A stretch of 64,000 bases of DNA from Pseudomonas multiresinivorans (GCF_012971725.1 NZ_CP048833.1:930001-994000); one strand, 5' to 3'. Shown: positions 43,096 to 52,559, counted from the first letter of the stretch. The notes: generated by a model from the sequence alone, not told the origin. Numbers and translations: made by a program.

Positions 43096-43218
43096 GGCAG
43101 CGACCAGTGACAGAGTCGGTAAGATAGCCGACAAGCTTGCCACGGGGGCGGGCGCGGCAGAATATCCCGCTGCTCCGTGCGCTCCTTCCGTTACCCGCCT
43201 GCCAGAAGCGAAACGCCC

Positions 43219-44157
43219 ATGCCTGAAGCCTTCCAGCCCGATCTGCTGCGCACCCTGCTGCGACCTCTGACCGCAGAGGCGAACGAAGTCGGCATCGCGC
43301 TGTACCAGCATTTCTACGGCCTGGACCTGCATGGGCGCCACCCGGGACTGCAGAGCCGCCTGGGCACCTTCGAGGCCGGGGGCTACCAGATCGCCGCGCA
43401 GTACTGGCGGCCGGTGCTGGCGCGCGGGACAGTAGTGCTGCTGCATGGCTATTACGACCACATGGGGCTGTACCGCCACGTGATCGACTGGGCGCTGGGC
43501 ATGGGCTTCGCGGTGCTGGCCTGCGACCTGCCGGGCCACGGCCTGTCCGGTGGCGCCGCTGCCAGCATTGGCGACTTCGCCGAGTACCAGATAGTGCTGG
43601 GCGCACTGCTCAATCAGGCCCAGGCGCTGGACCTGCCGCAACCCTGGCACCTCTGTGGGCAGAGCACCGGCGGGGCGATCCTGCTGGACTACCTGCTCAC
43701 CGGCGCGCCCCGTCCGGAACTCGGGCGGACCATCCTGCTGGCGCCACTGGTGCGGCCACGGGCCTGGGGCTGGTCGAAATTCAGCTATCAGCTGCTGCGA
43801 CCGTTCGTGGACTCGATTCCGCGACGGTTCAGCGAGAACTCCAGCGACGCCGAATTCCTCGCCTTCCTGCGTGATCGCGATCCGCTGCAGCCGAAGATCC
43901 TGCCGACGGCCTGGGTGGGCGCACTGTCGCGCTGGATTCCGCGCATCGAGGCCGCCGGCCACGGGGCGCAGAGCCTGCTGGTGGTGCAGGGCGACGCCGA
44001 CGAGACGGTGGACTGGCGCTACAACCTGAAGGTGCTGGAAGAAAAGTTCGAGAAGATCGAATGCCTGCTGCTGACCGGCGCGCGTCACCACCTGGCGAAC
44101 GAGAGCGAGACGCTGCGCAGGCGTTACTTCGATTTTCTCAGTGAGCGGATGGCATAG
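43219..44157 (+). CDS. Alpha/beta hydrolase (lysophospholipase-like)
   Basis: Hydrolase of 312 residues. The nucleophile serine is in CGQSTGG near 152, the oxyanion region in LLHGYYDHMG near 82, the acid residue in DADETVDW near 258, and the His in GARHHLANE near 289. This pattern fits monoacylglycerol lipase or lysophospholipase-type serine hydrolases. The ribosome binding site is weak (AGAAG); a GTG 14 codons upstream is an alternative start. No signal peptide. Substrate not known. Confidence 0.8.
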   Translation: MPEAFQPDLLRTLLRPLTAEANEVGIALYQHFYGLDLHGRHPGLQSRLGTFEAGGYQIAAQYWRPVLARGTVVLLHGYYDHMGLYRHVIDWALGMGFAVLACDLPGHGLSGGAAASIGDFAEYQIVLGALLNQAQALDLPQPWHLCGQSTGGAILLDYLLTGAPRPELGRTILLAPLVRPRAWGWSKFSYQLLRPFVDSIPRRFSENSSDAEFLAFLRDRDPLQPKILPTAWVGALSRWIPRIEAAGHGAQSLLVVQGDADETVDWRYNLKVLEEKFEKIECLLLTGARHHLANESETLRRRYFDFLSERMA

Positions 44158-44311
44158 CAGGGGTGATGCGGGGGATGGGAGCCGCTGTAGTCGAGGGTGT
44201 GTCCTTCACTCCATGCGCCATGATCCTCAGGCGCCACCCTCTGTACAGCGGGCGCCATTCTAGGGGGAGGGCTTCTCGGAGTGGTCCGCTAGGACGGTAA
44301 GGTTATTCCTA

Positions 44312-45052
44312 TCATTGCCCGCTGGAGGAAACGCTTAATCCGGCTTTAAGGGCGGCCAGCGCGGCGCGGTAGTAATCACGCCCGGCTGGTGACTCGCTGA
44401 AATCGGCGAACTGACCCAGCTCGGCATCGCTCAGGCCGCGATAGACGTACAGCAGGGTGTTATCGAGATCGGCGCCAATCTGCCCCATCAGCTTCTGCCG
44501 CTGGCCTTCGAGCATGCCTTGGGTAGTGCCGCCGCCGAGCAGGCCGGGGAGCATCTGGCTGAGGCTGTCGGCGGCCACGCTGGCCAGCGCCAGGCTCACC
44601 TCGGCGCCGGCTTCGCGGGCCGGCAGTACCTGGCTCAGGCGATGGACGATCTGCTTGCGCGCATCGCTGGCCTGCTGGCGCGGCAGGCCGTTGGCGTATT
44701 TCTGCAACTGGTCGCTGCGGGTAGCCAGGGTTTCGGCGCCGGCCACCTTGCGGCCCAGTGGGGATTCGAAGAAGTTCATCGCCGCCGCGCTGTCCGGCAG
44801 GTTCTGGCGCAGGCCATTCAGGGCGCGCTGGTCGATGTCGGCGGGGGCGAAGCGCTGGTTGCTGTTGTCCACCAGCGTCTGGTACAGCGCCGGCGGCAGG
44901 TTGCCCTGGTAGCGCTTCTGCGCGGCGTGCAGGGCGTCATTGAAGTGCGCTCGCTGCTCCGGCCAGCCCGCAGCCTGGTACAGGCGCTGGTAGTCGTCGG
45001 CCAGGGCAGGCATGCCCAGTACAAGAAGGGTGAGGGCCAGCAGTACGCGCAT
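44312..45052 (-). CDS. DUF2059-like secreted protein
   Basis: Protein of 246 residues with a signal peptide ending near 18 (MPALA). Helix-rich; the C-terminal LLYVYRGLSDAELGQFADFS followed by SPAGRDYYRAALAALKAG matches the DUF2059 pattern, in which a helix-turn segment FYxSPxGRxxxxA recurs. An earlier FFESPLGRKVAGAE near 95 shows the same motif, so the protein probably contains two repeats. AAGGAG precedes the start. Function unknown. Confidence 0.7.
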   Translation of the reverse strand: MRVLLALTLLVLGMPALADDYQRLYQAAGWPEQRAHFNDALHAAQKRYQGNLPPALYQTLVDNSNQRFAPADIDQRALNGLRQNLPDSAAAMNFFESPLGRKVAGAETLATRSDQLQKYANGLPRQQASDARKQIVHRLSQVLPAREAGAEVSLALASVAADSLSQMLPGLLGGGTTQGMLEGQRQKLMGQIGADLDNTLLYVYRGLSDAELGQFADFSESPAGRDYYRAALAALKAGLSVSSSGQ

Positions 45053-45152
45053 TGCAACTCCTTTTGGGCGGCAGGGTTCGCTCGCCGGGGGCTATTGTCG
45101 GCAAGGCTTGCCCCGCTTGTCGAGACACTGGCGCCGGACGTTACAATACGCC

Positions 45153-45791
45153 ATGCATTTCGACGCCCCTTCGCCATTCATGCAAAGCCCCCTTCTGCAA
45201 AGCATCGTTGACGACCTCGCCGACAAGGGCTGGTCGCAGCAGGACGCCTTCCTTCCCGATGCCCTGATCGCCCAGTTGGCGGCGGAATGTCGTGCCCGCG
45301 ACGCAGCCGGCAAGCTGGCCGCCGCGGCCATCGGCCGGGGAGAGGGGCAAGCCGTGCGCGAAGGTATTCGGGGCGATCGCATCCAGTGGCTCGAGCCCGG
45401 CCAGTCCGAGGCCTGCGACCTGTACCTGGGTGCGCTGGACGCGCTGCGCCGGCAGATCAACCGCGCGCTTTTCCTTGGTCTGGAAGACTTCGAAGGGCAC
45501 TTCGCGCTCTATCCGCCGGGGGCGTTCTACCAGAAGCACCTGGACCGCTTCCGCGACGATGATCGCCGCACCGTCTCGGTGGTTTTCTACCTCAATCGCG
45601 ACTGGCCAGTGGCGCAGGGCGGCGAGCTGCGGATGTACCTCCCCGACGAACGGACACTGGACCTGCCGCCGCTGGCCGGCCGTCTGGTGGTGTTCCTCTC
45701 CGGCGACTTCCCCCACGAAGTGTTGCCGGCCAGCCACGAGCGGCTATCGCTGACCGGCTGGTTCCGCCGCCGCGGTGACGCGCTGCTCTGA
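45153..45791 (+). CDS. 2-oxoglutarate/Fe(II)-dependent oxygenase
   Basis: Oxygenase of 212 residues of the prolyl-4-hydroxylase type. The iron ligands are seen as His and Asp in YQKHLDRF near 133, and the distal His in GDFPHEVLPA near 191; the 2-oxoglutarate Arg is in ERLSLTGWFRR near 203. The start ATG at 45153 gives the compact family length; the frame is open 47 codons further upstream over an unrelated region. The substrate is unknown. Confidence 0.82.
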   Translation: MHFDAPSPFMQSPLLQSIVDDLADKGWSQQDAFLPDALIAQLAAECRARDAAGKLAAAAIGRGEGQAVREGIRGDRIQWLEPGQSEACDLYLGALDALRRQINRALFLGLEDFEGHFALYPPGAFYQKHLDRFRDDDRRTVSVVFYLNRDWPVAQGGELRMYLPDERTLDLPPLAGRLVVFLSGDFPHEVLPASHERLSLTGWFRRRGDALL

Positions 45792-45803
45792 GCCCCTGAG
45801 GCG

Positions 45804-46352
45804 TCAGTGCCCCCAGATCTTCAGGGTGCCGCTGATGTCCTGGATGTCGCGCACTTCGATGCTCCCCAGCTTTCCGCCGCCCACGTAGAGATCGCCGGCC
45901 ACGCGCAGGCGGATGGTCTGCGACGGCAGCCCGCTGGCGTTCAACTGCTGGTTGATGGTGGTCAGGTCGGGCAGGGTCAGCGCCAGTTGCTGCTGGCCGC
46001 CGGCGCCTTGCACCACATCCACCTGCAGAGTCGGCTGCTCAATGCCGAAGATCGGCAGGCTCAGGCCCAGCTGTGCAGCCCCGTACGGCAGGCTGCCACC
46101 GCGACCGTCGGGGCAGTCGCCGGCATTCACGCAACCGTTGTCGATGAACACGTTGCGCAACGAGACGCTGCCGCCATCGTCTTTCCACGCCACGCTGTCC
46201 ATGTGCGCCAGCACGTCGGCGCGGATGCTGATGCCGTCCTGGCCGGTGACGGCGCCCAGGTGTTCATTGTCCAGCGCCTGGAGCTCGGCGAAGGCCAAGG
46301 GCAGGTAGGACAGCGCGGCGAAAGTGGCGGTGCAGAGCAAGAGGCGAGGCAT
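45804..46352 (-). CDS. Hypothetical secreted protein (DUF6160-like)
   Basis: Protein of 182 residues with a signal peptide ending near 22 (AFA). The mature start ELQALDNEHLGAVTGQDGISIRAD is a motif found in several Pseudomonas surface or pilus-associated small proteins. Strand-rich remainder with LGSIEVRDIQDISGTLKIWGH at the end. The gene converges on the oxygenase gene with a 12-base gap. Role unknown. Confidence 0.62.
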   Translation of the reverse strand: MPRLLLCTATFAALSYLPLAFAELQALDNEHLGAVTGQDGISIRADVLAHMDSVAWKDDGGSVSLRNVFIDNGCVNAGDCPDGRGGSLPYGAAQLGLSLPIFGIEQPTLQVDVVQGAGGQQQLALTLPDLTTINQQLNASGLPSQTIRLRVAGDLYVGGGKLGSIEVRDIQDISGTLKIWGH

Positions 46353-46608
46353 GACAAAGGCTCCATGGCGATTGGCCGATGCGCGAGTCTGGGCGGCGGC
46401 CCGCCGGGCAGCCAGTGCCGGGCGGCTGTTCCCGTCGAAGGTTGTGTTTCAGCGCTGTGCCGACGGCCGGCGAGCCGCTCAAGGACCCGACTTTCGGCGG
46501 GGCGGAAACCTGTTGCGACACACGGTCCGATGAAAGTTGCGTTACCCGGCGTGACCGCCAAACGGCGAGCGGCTAGTCTGTCCCCTTCCAAAAGGGAGTG
46601 ATTCGCCC

Positions 46609-47103
46609 ATGCAGAAGGTTCTCGTCAGCCGCTGCCTGCTTGGCCATCGCGTCCGCTACGACGGCGGCGCGCACGGGCCGTTCGACCTGCTATCGCGCTG
46701 GCTGGACCAGGGCCGGGTGGTGGCGCTGTGCCCGGAAGTCGCCGGTGGCCTGCCAACGCCCCGCGCCCCGGCGGAGATCCCGGGAGGCCAGGGCATGGCC
46801 GTACTGGAGCGGGCGCGCCCAGTGATGACGGTGGAAGGCGAGGACGTCAGCAACGCCTTCCTGCTCGGCGCCGAGGAAGCCATGGCGCTGGTGCGTCGCC
46901 ACGATATCCGTCTGGCGGTACTCAAGGCGCGCAGCCCCTCCTGCGGCAACCGCGAGAACTACGACGGCAGCTTCAGCGGGCAGAAGGTCGCTGGTGAAGG
47001 CGTGACCGCCGCCGCGCTCAAGCGCATGGGCGTGCTGGTGTTCAGCGAGGAAGAACTGGACGCCGCGGCCGTCTGCCTGGCCGGGCTGGAAGCCGGAGGC
47101 TAG
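46609..47103 (+). CDS. DUF523 family protein (YbbK-like)
   Basis: Protein of 164 residues with the DUF523 cysteine motifs: VSRCLLGHRVRYDGGAHG at the N-terminus, ALCPEVAGGLPTPRAPAE near 43, and LKARSPSCGN near 105. The three cysteine segments resemble a metal or Fe-S site. No localisation signal. The function of the family is not established with certainty. Confidence 0.8.
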   Translation: MQKVLVSRCLLGHRVRYDGGAHGPFDLLSRWLDQGRVVALCPEVAGGLPTPRAPAEIPGGQGMAVLERARPVMTVEGEDVSNAFLLGAEEAMALVRRHDIRLAVLKARSPSCGNRENYDGSFSGQKVAGEGVTAAALKRMGVLVFSEEELDAAAVCLAGLEAGG

Positions 47104-47243
47104 AGCGTCCGGCGACACTCGAAGACGCACTATTTTCCTTGAGCCCCGCGCCTGGGCGCCTATGCTTGTGCGTTCCATGCGGGAGGCGAAGGCGGCCTGA
47201 GCGGTCCTTCGCCTTTTCGTCATCCAAGTAGAAGGAGAAGAAC

Positions 47244-47675
47244 ATGAGAACCCTGCTGCCTTGCCTGGGCCTTGCCGCGCTGCTCGCCGGCACTTCCGCA
47301 GTCGCCGCCGATATCCCGCGCACCCCGGCTCCGGAAGGTGCCAAGGTGTACTTCATCGAGCCGGCCGACGGCGCCACGGTGGACAAGACCTTCACCGTCA
47401 AATTCGGCCTCAAGGGCATGGGCGTCGCGCCCGCTGGCGTGGACTCGCCGGCCACCGGCCACCACCACCTGCTGATCGACCTCAAGGAGCAGCCGGCGAT
47501 GAATATGCCGCTGCCGATGACCGACCAGATCAAGCACTTCGGCAAGGGCCAGACCGAAACCCAGGTGACCCTGCCGCCGGGCAAGCACACCTTGCAGCTG
47601 CTGGTGGGCGACAAGAACCACGTGCCGTTCGACCCGCCGGTGGAGTCGCAGCAGATCACGGTCAATGTGAAGTGA
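47244..47675 (+). CDS. DUF4399 periplasmic protein
   Basis: Protein of 143 residues with a signal peptide ending near 21 (AVAA). The domain includes VYFIEPADGATVDKTFTVKF near 37, then ATGHHHLLIDL near 71 and LPPGKHTLQLLVGDKNHVPF near 109. The clustered histidines suggest metal binding, which is inference. AAGGAG precedes the ATG. Two REP units follow the gene. Confidence 0.8.
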   Translation: MRTLLPCLGLAALLAGTSAVAADIPRTPAPEGAKVYFIEPADGATVDKTFTVKFGLKGMGVAPAGVDSPATGHHHLLIDLKEQPAMNMPLPMTDQIKHFGKGQTETQVTLPPGKHTLQLLVGDKNHVPFDPPVESQQITVNVK

Positions 47676-47702
47676 TGGCTGGGCTCGGGGGGCGGGGGCA
47701 TT

Positions 47703-47845
47703 GCCCTCTCCCCAGCCCTCTCCCTGAAGGGAGAGGGAGCCGTTCGGTATGCGCGGGAATGACGGAGCTAGCCAGCTAACTCAATCTATCTCCTCGCTCC
47801 AGGCCAGTCCCCTCTCCCTTCAGGGAGAGGGTTAGGGAGAGGGGC
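47703..47845. repeat. REP doublet, type 2 (REPIN)
   Basis: Two inverted units rich in CCCTCTCCC / GGGAGAGGG (47703-47740 and 47809-47845) with a spacer of about 68 bases. The same doublet type occurs at 53160-53283. Confidence 0.85.
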
Positions 47846-47880
47846 TTTCAGCCGCGCCGATATTCCAAACCGCAGAAACT

Positions 47881-47908
47881 AAAAAGGAGGCCCGAGGGCC
47901 TCCTTTTT
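47881..47908 (-). terminator. Terminator after serA
   Basis: AAAAAGGAGGCC / GGCCTCCTTTTT with a CGAG loop, 18 bases past the serA stop on the minus strand; symmetric A and T runs allow use on both strands. Confidence 0.92.
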
Positions 47909-47926
47909 CTTTACCGCAATCAGCGC

Positions 47927-49156
47927 TTAGAACAGAACGCGGCTGCGGATGGTGCCGTTGACGTGCTGCAGCTTCTCCAGCGCCAGGTCCGAGTACTCGG
48001 CGTCGACGTCGATGACGACGTAGCCAACCTTGTCGTTGGTCTGCAGGTACTGGCCGGAGATGTTGATGCCGTTGTCGGCGAACACCTTGTTGATTTCGCT
48101 CATCACACCCGGGATGTTCTCGTGGATGTGCAGCAGGCGGTGCTTGCCCGGGTGCGACGGCAGGGCTACTTCCGGGAAGTTGACGGAAGAAACCGAGGTA
48201 CCGTTGTCGCTGTACTTGACCAGCTTCTCGGCCACTTCCAGGCCGATGTTGGCCTGGGCTTCGGCGGTGGAGCCGCCGATGTGCGGGGTCAGGATCACGC
48301 GATCCAGGCCACGCAGCGGGCTTTCGAACTCGTCGTCGTTGGACTTGGGCTCGACCGGGAACACGTCGATGGCAGCGCCGATCAGGTGCTCGTCCTTGAT
48401 CGCGGCGGCCAGGTGGTCCAGCTCGACCACGGTGCCACGGGCGGCGTTGATCAGGATGCCGCCTTTCTTGATGGCGCGGATTTCCTTTTCACCGATCATC
48501 CACTGGGTGGACGGCAGCTCCGGCACGTGCAGCGAGACGATGTCGGACATGCCGAGCAGCTCGTGCAGGTTGCCGACCTGCTGGGCGTTACCCAGCGGCA
48601 GCTTGGTCACGGTGTCGTAGAAGAACACCTGCATCCCTAAGGCTTCTGCCAGGACCGAGAGCTGGGTGCCGATCGAGCCGTAGCCGACGATGCCCAGCTT
48701 CTTGCCGCGGATCTCGAAGGAGTTGGCCGCGGATTTGATCCAGCCGCCGCGGTGGCAGGAAGCGTTCTTCTCCGGGATGCCGCGCAGCAGCAGGATGGCC
48801 TCGGCCAGCACCAGTTCGGCGACCGAGCGGGTGTTGGAGTAGGGCGCGTTGAACACGGCGATACCGCGCTCGCGGGCTGCGTTCAGGTCGACCTGGTTGG
48901 TACCGATGCAGAAGCAACCCACCGCGATCAGTTTCTTGGCCGCGTCGAAGACTTCTTCGGTCAGCTGGGTGCGGGAGCGGATACCGATGAAGTGTGCATC
49001 GGCAATCTTTTCCTTCAGCTCGTCACCGGACAGTGCGGTCTTGAGGTACTCGATGTTGGAGTAGCCGGCCGCCTTGAGGGTGTCGACGGCGTTCTGGTGC
49101 ACGCCTTCAAGGAGAAGGAATTTGATCTTGCTCTTGTCGAGAGAAGTCTTGCTCAT
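47927..49156 (-). CDS. serA: D-3-phosphoglycerate dehydrogenase
   Basis: First enzyme of serine synthesis, 409 residues, oxidising 3-phosphoglycerate with NAD. The Rossmann motif GIVGYGSIGTQLSVLA is near 155; the catalytic Arg is in NAARGTVVEL near 238 and the His in LTPHIGGSTAEA near 291. A C-terminal ACT domain (about 340-409) starts at RLLHIHENIPGVMSEI, giving serine feedback. Side activity of SerA makes D-2-hydroxyglutarate, and the divergent neighbour removes that compound. Confidence 0.97.
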   Translation of the reverse strand: MSKTSLDKSKIKFLLLEGVHQNAVDTLKAAGYSNIEYLKTALSGDELKEKIADAHFIGIRSRTQLTEEVFDAAKKLIAVGCFCIGTNQVDLNAARERGIAVFNAPYSNTRSVAELVLAEAILLLRGIPEKNASCHRGGWIKSAANSFEIRGKKLGIVGYGSIGTQLSVLAEALGMQVFFYDTVTKLPLGNAQQVGNLHELLGMSDIVSLHVPELPSTQWMIGEKEIRAIKKGGILINAARGTVVELDHLAAAIKDEHLIGAAIDVFPVEPKSNDDEFESPLRGLDRVILTPHIGGSTAEAQANIGLEVAEKLVKYSDNGTSVSSVNFPEVALPSHPGKHRLLHIHENIPGVMSEINKVFADNGINISGQYLQTNDKVGYVVIDVDAEYSDLALEKLQHVNGTIRSRVLF

Positions 49157-49346
49157 CTGCTTTGAACCTGTAGTCCCGGGATGTGGCGAGAAATTGAACA
49201 GCTCAGGCCGGACCGGCCGGTGCCAAGCTTGGCGCCAGGTGGCGATCTGCGTGGGGTGCGTATGCTAGCATGTTCTCCCTTTTCCTTGCCCGGTTGCGAC
49301 CTGAGCTGTTCTCAGGACGACCATGAACCATTTGAGAGTTCCTCCA

Positions 49347-50741
49347 ATGACCCGCGACGCCCTGATCGAATCGCTCAAGCCCCTGCTGGATGCCGGGAAG
49401 CTGCTGACAGACGCCGATTCCCTCGACACCTATGGCAAGGACTGGACCAAGCATTTCGCCCCGGCACCCCTGGCGATCGCCTTCCCCAAGAGCACCGAGC
49501 AGGTCCAGGCCATCGTCCGCTGGGCCAATGAGCACAAGGTCGCGCTGGTCCCCTCGGGCGGCCGTACCGGTCTCTCCGCCGCCGCCGTCGCCGCCAATGG
49601 CGAAGTGGTCGTGGCCTTCGACTACATGAACAAGATCGTCGATTTCAACGAATTCGACCGCACCGCGGTCTGCCAGCCGGGCGTGATCACCAAGCAGTTG
49701 CAGACCTTCGCCGAAGAGCACGGCCTCTATTACCCGGTGGACTTCGCATCGTCCGGTTCCAGCCAGATCGGCGGCAACATCGGCACCAATGCCGGCGGGA
49801 TCAAGGTCATTCGCTACGGCATGACCCGCAACTGGGTGGCCGGCATGAAGGTCGTCACCGGCAAGGGCGACCTGCTGGAGCTGAACAAGGACCTGATCAA
49901 GAACGCCACCGGCTACGACCTGCGCCAGCTGTTCATCGGCGCCGAAGGTACCCTGGGCTTCGTGGTCGAGGCGACCATGCGCCTGGAGCGCCAGCCGAAG
50001 AACCTCACCGCGATGGTCCTCGGCACCCCGGACTTCGATTCGATCATGCCGGTGCTGCATGCCTTCCAGAGCAAGCTGGACCTGACCGCCTTCGAGTTCT
50101 TCTCCGACAAGGCCCTGGCCAAGATCATGGCCCGCGGCGACGTTCCGCCGGCCTTCGAGACCGATTGCCCGTTCTACGCGCTGCTGGAATTCGAAGCGAC
50201 CACTGAGGAAGTGGCCAACGAGGCGCTGGCGACTTTCGAACATTGTGTAGAGCAGGGCTGGGTGCTGGACGGCGTGATGAGCCAGAGCGAGCAGCAGCTG
50301 CAGAACCTGTGGAAACTGCGCGAGTACATCTCCGAGACCATCTCCCACTGGACGCCGTACAAGAACGATATCTCGGTCACCGTGAGCAAGGTCCCGGCCT
50401 TCCTCAAGGACATCGATACCATCGTCGAAGCCAACTACCCCGACTTCGAAGTCGTGTGGTTCGGCCACATTGGCGATGGCAACCTGCACCTGAACATCCT
50501 GAAGCCCGAGAACCTGAGCAAGGACGAGTTCTTCGCCAAGTGCGCGACCGTCAACAAGTGGGTGTTCGAGACCGTGCAGAAGTACAATGGCTCCATTTCG
50601 GCCGAGCACGGCGTGGGCATGACCAAGCGCGATTACCTGGGTTACTCTCGCTCCGAGGCTGAAATCGGCTACATGAAGGCGGTCAAGGCGGTGTTCGACC
50701 CGAACGGGATCATGAATCCCGGCAAGATTTTCGCCGAATAA
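49347..50741 (+). CDS. FAD-linked D-2-hydroxyglutarate dehydrogenase
   Basis: Flavoprotein of 464 residues of the FAD-binding-4/GlcD type. The PP-loop FAD segment VPSGGRTGLSAAAVA is near 70; the C-terminal oxidase motif WFGHIGDGNLHLNI near 372 and HGVGMTKRDYLGYSR near 421 carry the catalytic His residues. It corresponds to PA0317, shown in P. aeruginosa to oxidise D-2-hydroxyglutarate formed by SerA. It is divergent from serA. The start is uncertain: 49323 has the better AGGA site and adds 8 residues; 49347 gives the family-typical N-terminus. Confidence 0.9.
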   Translation: MTRDALIESLKPLLDAGKLLTDADSLDTYGKDWTKHFAPAPLAIAFPKSTEQVQAIVRWANEHKVALVPSGGRTGLSAAAVAANGEVVVAFDYMNKIVDFNEFDRTAVCQPGVITKQLQTFAEEHGLYYPVDFASSGSSQIGGNIGTNAGGIKVIRYGMTRNWVAGMKVVTGKGDLLELNKDLIKNATGYDLRQLFIGAEGTLGFVVEATMRLERQPKNLTAMVLGTPDFDSIMPVLHAFQSKLDLTAFEFFSDKALAKIMARGDVPPAFETDCPFYALLEFEATTEEVANEALATFEHCVEQGWVLDGVMSQSEQQLQNLWKLREYISETISHWTPYKNDISVTVSKVPAFLKDIDTIVEANYPDFEVVWFGHIGDGNLHLNILKPENLSKDEFFAKCATVNKWVFETVQKYNGSISAEHGVGMTKRDYLGYSRSEAEIGYMKAVKAVFDPNGIMNPGKIFAE

Positions 50742-50758
50742 GTCGCTGCATATACAGG

Positions 50759-50778
50759 AGGGCCGGTTTACCGGCCCT
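50759..50778 (+). terminator. Weak hairpin after the D-2-hydroxyglutarate dehydrogenase gene
   Basis: Stem AGGGCCGG / CCGGCCCT with a TTTA loop, 17 bases after the stop codon. Only two T follow, so it is at best a partial terminator. Confidence 0.4.
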
Positions 50779-50888
50779 TCGCACGTCAGCGTCACGGGAA
50801 GTGGCGCGTGCGCCGGCAGGATGCGGGCAACCGCGCGGGGTCACGAACCCCGCGCGGATCATCTCTTCCTTGCGTTCAGGAGTCGGTC

Positions 50889-51554
50889 ATGAGTTACCAG
50901 CATCAGTATGTCGATGGCACCCCGATCCATTTCACCCTGGGCAAGGTGGTCTGCGTCGGCCGCAACTACGCGGAGCACGCCAAGGAGCTGAACAACCCGG
51001 TGCCGACCGAGCCGCTGCTGTTCATCAAGCCCGGTTCCTGCACGGTTTCCCAGGCTGGCGGCTTCGCCATTCCCGAGGATCGTGGCTCGGTGCATTACGA
51101 GGCGGAAATCGCCGTACTGATCGGCAAGCCGCTGTCGCGCAAGCCGAGTGCCGAGGAAGTGCTGGACGCCATTTCCGGCTACGCCCCGGCGCTGGACCTG
51201 ACCCTGCGCGACGTGCAGGCCAAGCTGAAGGAAAAGGGCCTGCCGTGGGAACTGGCCAAGTCCTTCGACGGCGCCTTCGTGCTGGCGCCCTTCGTCAGCG
51301 CCGACCACTTCCCGGACCCGACCGATATCGGCATCCGCCTGACCATCGACGGTGAAGTCCGCCAGGATGGCAACAGCCGCGACATGCTCAACCCTATCGT
51401 GCCGCTGATCCAGCATATCTGCGGGCATTTCTCGCTGCAGCCGGGGGACGTGGTGTCCACCGGCACCCCGGTAGGCGTCGGTCCGCTGCAGAGCGGCAGC
51501 GACGTGGTGCTGGAACTTCCGGGCGCCAGTCGCTTCGAAAGCCGCGTGCTATAA
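50889..51554 (+). CDS. Fumarylacetoacetate-hydrolase-family protein
   Basis: Protein of 221 residues of the FAH family, which includes acylpyruvate hydrolases and oxaloacetate decarboxylases. The motif VCVGRNYAEHAKELNNP near 22, the metal ligands in HYEAEIAVLIGK near 72, and STGTPVGVGPL near 193 are characteristic. A dimeric cytosolic Mg enzyme acting on a 2-keto acid is expected. The ATG at 50889 is preceded by AGGAG. It follows the D-2-hydroxyglutarate dehydrogenase gene and may be co-transcribed. Confidence 0.87.
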   Translation: MSYQHQYVDGTPIHFTLGKVVCVGRNYAEHAKELNNPVPTEPLLFIKPGSCTVSQAGGFAIPEDRGSVHYEAEIAVLIGKPLSRKPSAEEVLDAISGYAPALDLTLRDVQAKLKEKGLPWELAKSFDGAFVLAPFVSADHFPDPTDIGIRLTIDGEVRQDGNSRDMLNPIVPLIQHICGHFSLQPGDVVSTGTPVGVGPLQSGSDVVLELPGASRFESRVL

Positions 51555-51568
51555 CCTCGTTGTCCCGC

Positions 51569-51595
51569 CGAAGGCCGCCGATTGTGCGGCCTTCG
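51569..51595 (+). terminator. Hairpin after the FAH-family gene
   Basis: Perfect 10-bp stem CGAAGGCCGC / GCGGCCTTCG with a 7-base loop; only a short T-rich tail follows, so it is a weak terminator. Confidence 0.45.
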
Positions 51596-51638
51596 CTTGT
51601 TGCGGGGCACCTTGCCGTGCTGACCAACAAGAGTCGTC

Positions 51639-52559
51639 ATGACCATGTCCATCCTTCGTCCTCGCTGGCTGCTGCTGGCCCTCCTGTTCATCCTGGTGGT
51701 GCTCGGCTACCTGACTTCGCGCTTCCACTGGGATGACCGCGCCCGTCTCTGGTTGCGCGAGCAGGACACCAGCGCCCAGTCGCGCTCCGAAAGTATCTGG
51801 CTGCCCGGCTATCGCGCAGTAATCCAGGCCAAGCCGCTCAAGGGTGGCATCGAGGGGCAGGAGACTTCCGACCTGGCCTACAACCCGGTCACCCGCACGC
51901 TTTTCACCGTCACCGGCAAGAAGCCCCTGCTGGCCGAGCTGTCGCTCACCGGTGACGTGCTCCGGGTAATTCCGCTGTTGGGCATGTCCAACCCAGAAGG
52001 CGTGGCGGTGCTCGAAGGTGGCAACGTCGCGGTGACCGACGAGCGCAAGAATTCCCTGACCATCTTCCACGTCGACCCGCAGACCCGCGAGTTGAGTACC
52101 GAGAAACTCTCCAGCTTCGACCTGGGCGAGCGCGGCAAGAAGAACAAGGGCATAGAAGGCATCGCCTGGGACCCGCGCCAGCATCGCCTGCTGCTTGGCC
52201 AGGAGCGTGATCCGCTGACCCTGTTCAGCCTCGCCAGCGATGGCAGCGCCGCGTTGCACGGTGCGCTGCAGGCGTTGCCCAGCGACCAGTTGATGATGCG
52301 CAACGTCTCGGCGCTGAGCATCGACCCGCGCACCGGGCACACCCTGGTGCTGTCTGCGGAATCGCACCTGCTACTGGAGCTGGACGAGAAGGGCGAGCCG
52401 GTCAGCTTCATCAGCCTGCTCGGTGGCCTGAACGGCTTGCACGACCGGATTCCGCGCGCCGAAGGCGTGGCCATCGATGAGCAGGGCACTATCTATATGG
52501 TCAGCGAGCCGGACCTGTTCTACGTGTTCAAGCGTGAGGCGCAGCCGACCAAGGATTGA
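51639..52559 (+). CDS. YjiK-like (SdiA-regulated family) membrane-anchored protein, copy 1
   Basis: Protein of 306 residues with an N-terminal anchor helix (about 9-28) and a periplasmic beta-propeller-like domain of the YjiK/SdiA-regulated family. Motifs SIWLPGYRAVIQAKPLKG near 48, TSDLAYNPVTRTLFTVTGKK near 75, and the C-terminal AEGVAIDEQGTIYMVSEPDL recur in the second copy at 61440-62363. The repeated blades DxxTxxLFTV and GxLLxLSDE suggest a calcium-binding propeller. Function unknown. Confidence 0.82.
   Translation: MTMSILRPRWLLLALLFILVVLGYLTSRFHWDDRARLWLREQDTSAQSRSESIWLPGYRAVIQAKPLKGGIEGQETSDLAYNPVTRTLFTVTGKKPLLAELSLTGDVLRVIPLLGMSNPEGVAVLEGGNVAVTDERKNSLTIFHVDPQTRELSTEKLSSFDLGERGKKNKGIEGIAWDPRQHRLLLGQERDPLTLFSLASDGSAALHGALQALPSDQLMMRNVSALSIDPRTGHTLVLSAESHLLLELDEKGEPVSFISLLGGLNGLHDRIPRAEGVAIDEQGTIYMVSEPDLFYVFKREAQPTKD

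Noticed and set aside
43096..44091. N-terminal extension of the thioredoxin-like frame
   Set aside because: It runs antisense through the hydrolase gene; the anchor helix begins only at 43095.
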